Below, piece by piece: positions 6,319-7,202 of a stretch of 7,202 nucleotides of DNA. The notes under the pieces were generated by a model. That model ran no database searches, was not told the DNA's origin, and worked only from the letters and a program-made list of their open reading frames with translations. The stretch spans positions 1 to 7,202 of the forward strand of contig NZ_DAFZ01000006.1 of NCBI RefSeq assembly GCF_002498065.1, given 5' to 3'. Position 1 is the first letter of the stretch; each line of letters begins with the position of its first letter. Both the position numbers and the translations under genes were made by a program. This stretch comes from Methanoculleus sp. UBA208. GTDB taxonomy: Archaea > Halobacteriota > Methanomicrobia > Methanomicrobiales > Methanoculleaceae.

Positions 6319-6343
6319 CTACCGCCACTAAAGAGTCCCCGCC

Positions 6344-7202
6344 CTAAAACCTCATCACTTTCTCAATCCCCGTCTCCCCGGCGATCTCACGGAACTCTTC
6401 AAGGCTCCCGAACGGCCGGCGGGCGGCGATGGTCGCGGCCCTCTTCTTGCCGACGCCCGGGATCCACCGGAGCGCCGCTACCGGCAGGGTGTTGACCTCC
6501 ACCGGGCAGGGGAGGGCCGTCACCGACCGCATCCCCCAGTCCACCACGACGGCGTCGAGAACCGTCCTTGCCGGGAGTTCGAGGGGGATCCCGACCAGGA
6601 TGGGATACGAGCCCATCTGCCGCCCGAACGACGGCTTGCCGGGAACCTCGACGACGATTTCCGAAAGAACGGTGCCGACGGGAAAGACCCGGCGGAGCAT
6701 CGGCTCGTCGAACTCCTTCCGGGCCCACTCCTTGAAGGAGCGGAACCGGGCGTCGTGCTTCCCGAGGGTGTTCTCATCGTAGGCTTTTGTTCCCTCGAAC
6801 GGCATCACCTGCCGGATGTTCACCCGCCGCACCAGGAGCCCGGCATCGAGCACCCGCTTAAGAAACGCCTCGTTCAGATCGAACGTCGCCGGCGTCTCCC
6901 CCGCGAGGCCGACGATGAAGTTCAGGCCCGGGAGGAGTTCGGGGACCCCTTGGGTTCGCTTTCCCCCGACGTCATTCACGACCTCGATCGCGCGGAAGAC
7001 GTCGTCCGGCATGGCTTTGAGGTTGTTAGCCGCCACCACCGCCGGATCGGCGGTCTCCATACCGAAAGCCGCCGTGTCGCCGGGGGTGTGGTCGGCGACG
7101 ATCGCCGCGAGCGCCGCCCGCGCCGCATCCTCGTGCCGGGCGATGGTGCCCGGGTTGATGTTGTCGATGTGCAGGGTTTTGAGGTCCGGGGCGCTCTCCC
7201 TG
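6344..7202 (-). CDS. Radical SAM enzyme with C-terminal HhH, partial
   Basis: The frame is open to the right edge, so the gene starts outside the window; 285 C-terminal residues are visible. The visible sequence fits the archaeal family annotated as radical SAM proteins with a C-terminal helix-hairpin-helix (COG1031 type, roughly twice this length). Landmarks are LKTLHIDNINPGTIARH near the edge, METADPAVVAANNLKA (from about 7060), NFIVGLAGETPATFDLN in the later radical SAM barrel, VRRVNIRQVMPFEGT, a probable beta-rich segment, and the HhH IPGVGKKRAATI (about 6428-6463) followed by RPFGSLEEF. The CxxxCxxC iron-sulfur motif would lie in the missing N-terminal half, so activity cannot be judged. 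The HhH suggests nucleic-acid binding, so tRNA or DNA modification is conceivable, but the reaction is unknown. The internal Met at 7060 is not the start because conserved sequence continues upstream. Confidence 0.85.
   Translation of the reverse strand, partial: RESAPDLKTLHIDNINPGTIARHEDAARAALAAIVADHTPGDTAAFGMETADPAVVAANNLKAMPDDVFRAIEVVNDVGGKRTQGVPELLPGLNFIVGLAGETPATFDLNEAFLKRVLDAGLLVRRVNIRQVMPFEGTKAYDENTLGKHDARFRSFKEWARKEFDEPMLRRVFPVGTVLSEIVVEVPGKPSFGRQMGSYPILVGIPLELPARTVLDAVVVDWGMRSVTALPCPVEVNTLPVAALRWIPGVGKKRAATIAARRPFGSLEEFREIAGETGIEKVMRF

Larger units (their letters stand above)
5825..6343. other. Gene-free region rich in hairpins and repeats
   Basis: No credible gene lies in these 519 bases. 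From left to right they hold a hairpin just after the protease stop (5827-5854), a G/C palindrome around CTAG (5913-5933), a small GGTTC-GTTA-GAACC hairpin (5973-5986), the tandem hairpin array (5987-6101), the G/C hairpin with conserved tail (6132-6193), a less structured stretch (6194-6258) and a longer stem-loop (6259-6318) behind the leftward radical SAM gene. Open frames here have repetitive arginine/proline/serine-rich translations, as expected of non-coding GC-rich DNA. Confidence 0.75.

Noticed and set aside
6230..6320. tRNA-like gene around GGAGTTCGAG
   Set aside because: The T-loop-like string is not flanked by a 5-bp T stem, and no acceptor, D or anticodon arms can be drawn; the long stem-loop explains the pairing better.

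Overview
The window looks like part of a GC-rich euryarchaeal chromosome, most likely a methanogen of the Methanomicrobiales (Methanoculleus-like; this placement is inferred from gene content and GC level, not tested). Pointers are an archaeal/eukaryotic-type isoleucyl-tRNA synthetase, a Thg1-family tRNA guanylyltransferase, a small archaeal PRC-barrel protein, an S2P-type membrane protease with CBS domains, a radical SAM enzyme with a C-terminal helix-hairpin-helix, and archaeal-style TATA boxes including a probable leaderless promoter.

Layout. Bases 1-430 hold no gene. They begin with extreme homopolymers (G33, then G23 directly followed by C17), then a string of short hairpins, then a short A/T-containing stretch with the probable ileS promoter and ribosome binding site. 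ileS runs rightward (431-3613) and overlaps by 18 bp, tail to tail, the leftward thg1 gene (3596-4330). A small PRC-barrel gene (4372-4635) lies 41 bp upstream of thg1 on the same strand and may be co-transcribed with it. It shares a 52-bp divergent promoter region with the rightward S2P/CBS protease gene (4688-5824). Bases 5825-6343 are a second gene-free region filled with hairpins and a degenerate 29-30 bp tandem repeat. The leftward radical SAM/HhH gene enters from the right edge and stops at 6344; its N-terminal half is outside the window.

The genes are mostly housekeeping. Two deal with tRNA (aminoacylation of tRNA-Ile and 3'-5' nucleotide addition to tRNA), one is a probable regulatory membrane protease, and one is an enzyme of unknown reaction.

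The part least explained by known features is the pair of intergenic regions flanking the ileS-to-protease block. Both contain the same composite repeat material: a G-run/C-run palindrome followed by a conserved GTCAGCCCC tail, plus clusters of 5-bp hairpins closed by purine-rich loops (GAA, GAG, GTGA, GTCA). They share a 15-nt exact match and a 16/17-nt near match in inverted orientation. This suggests a dispersed intergenic repeat family. In the left copy the G/C palindrome appears to have become pure homopolymer, or to have been misassembled.
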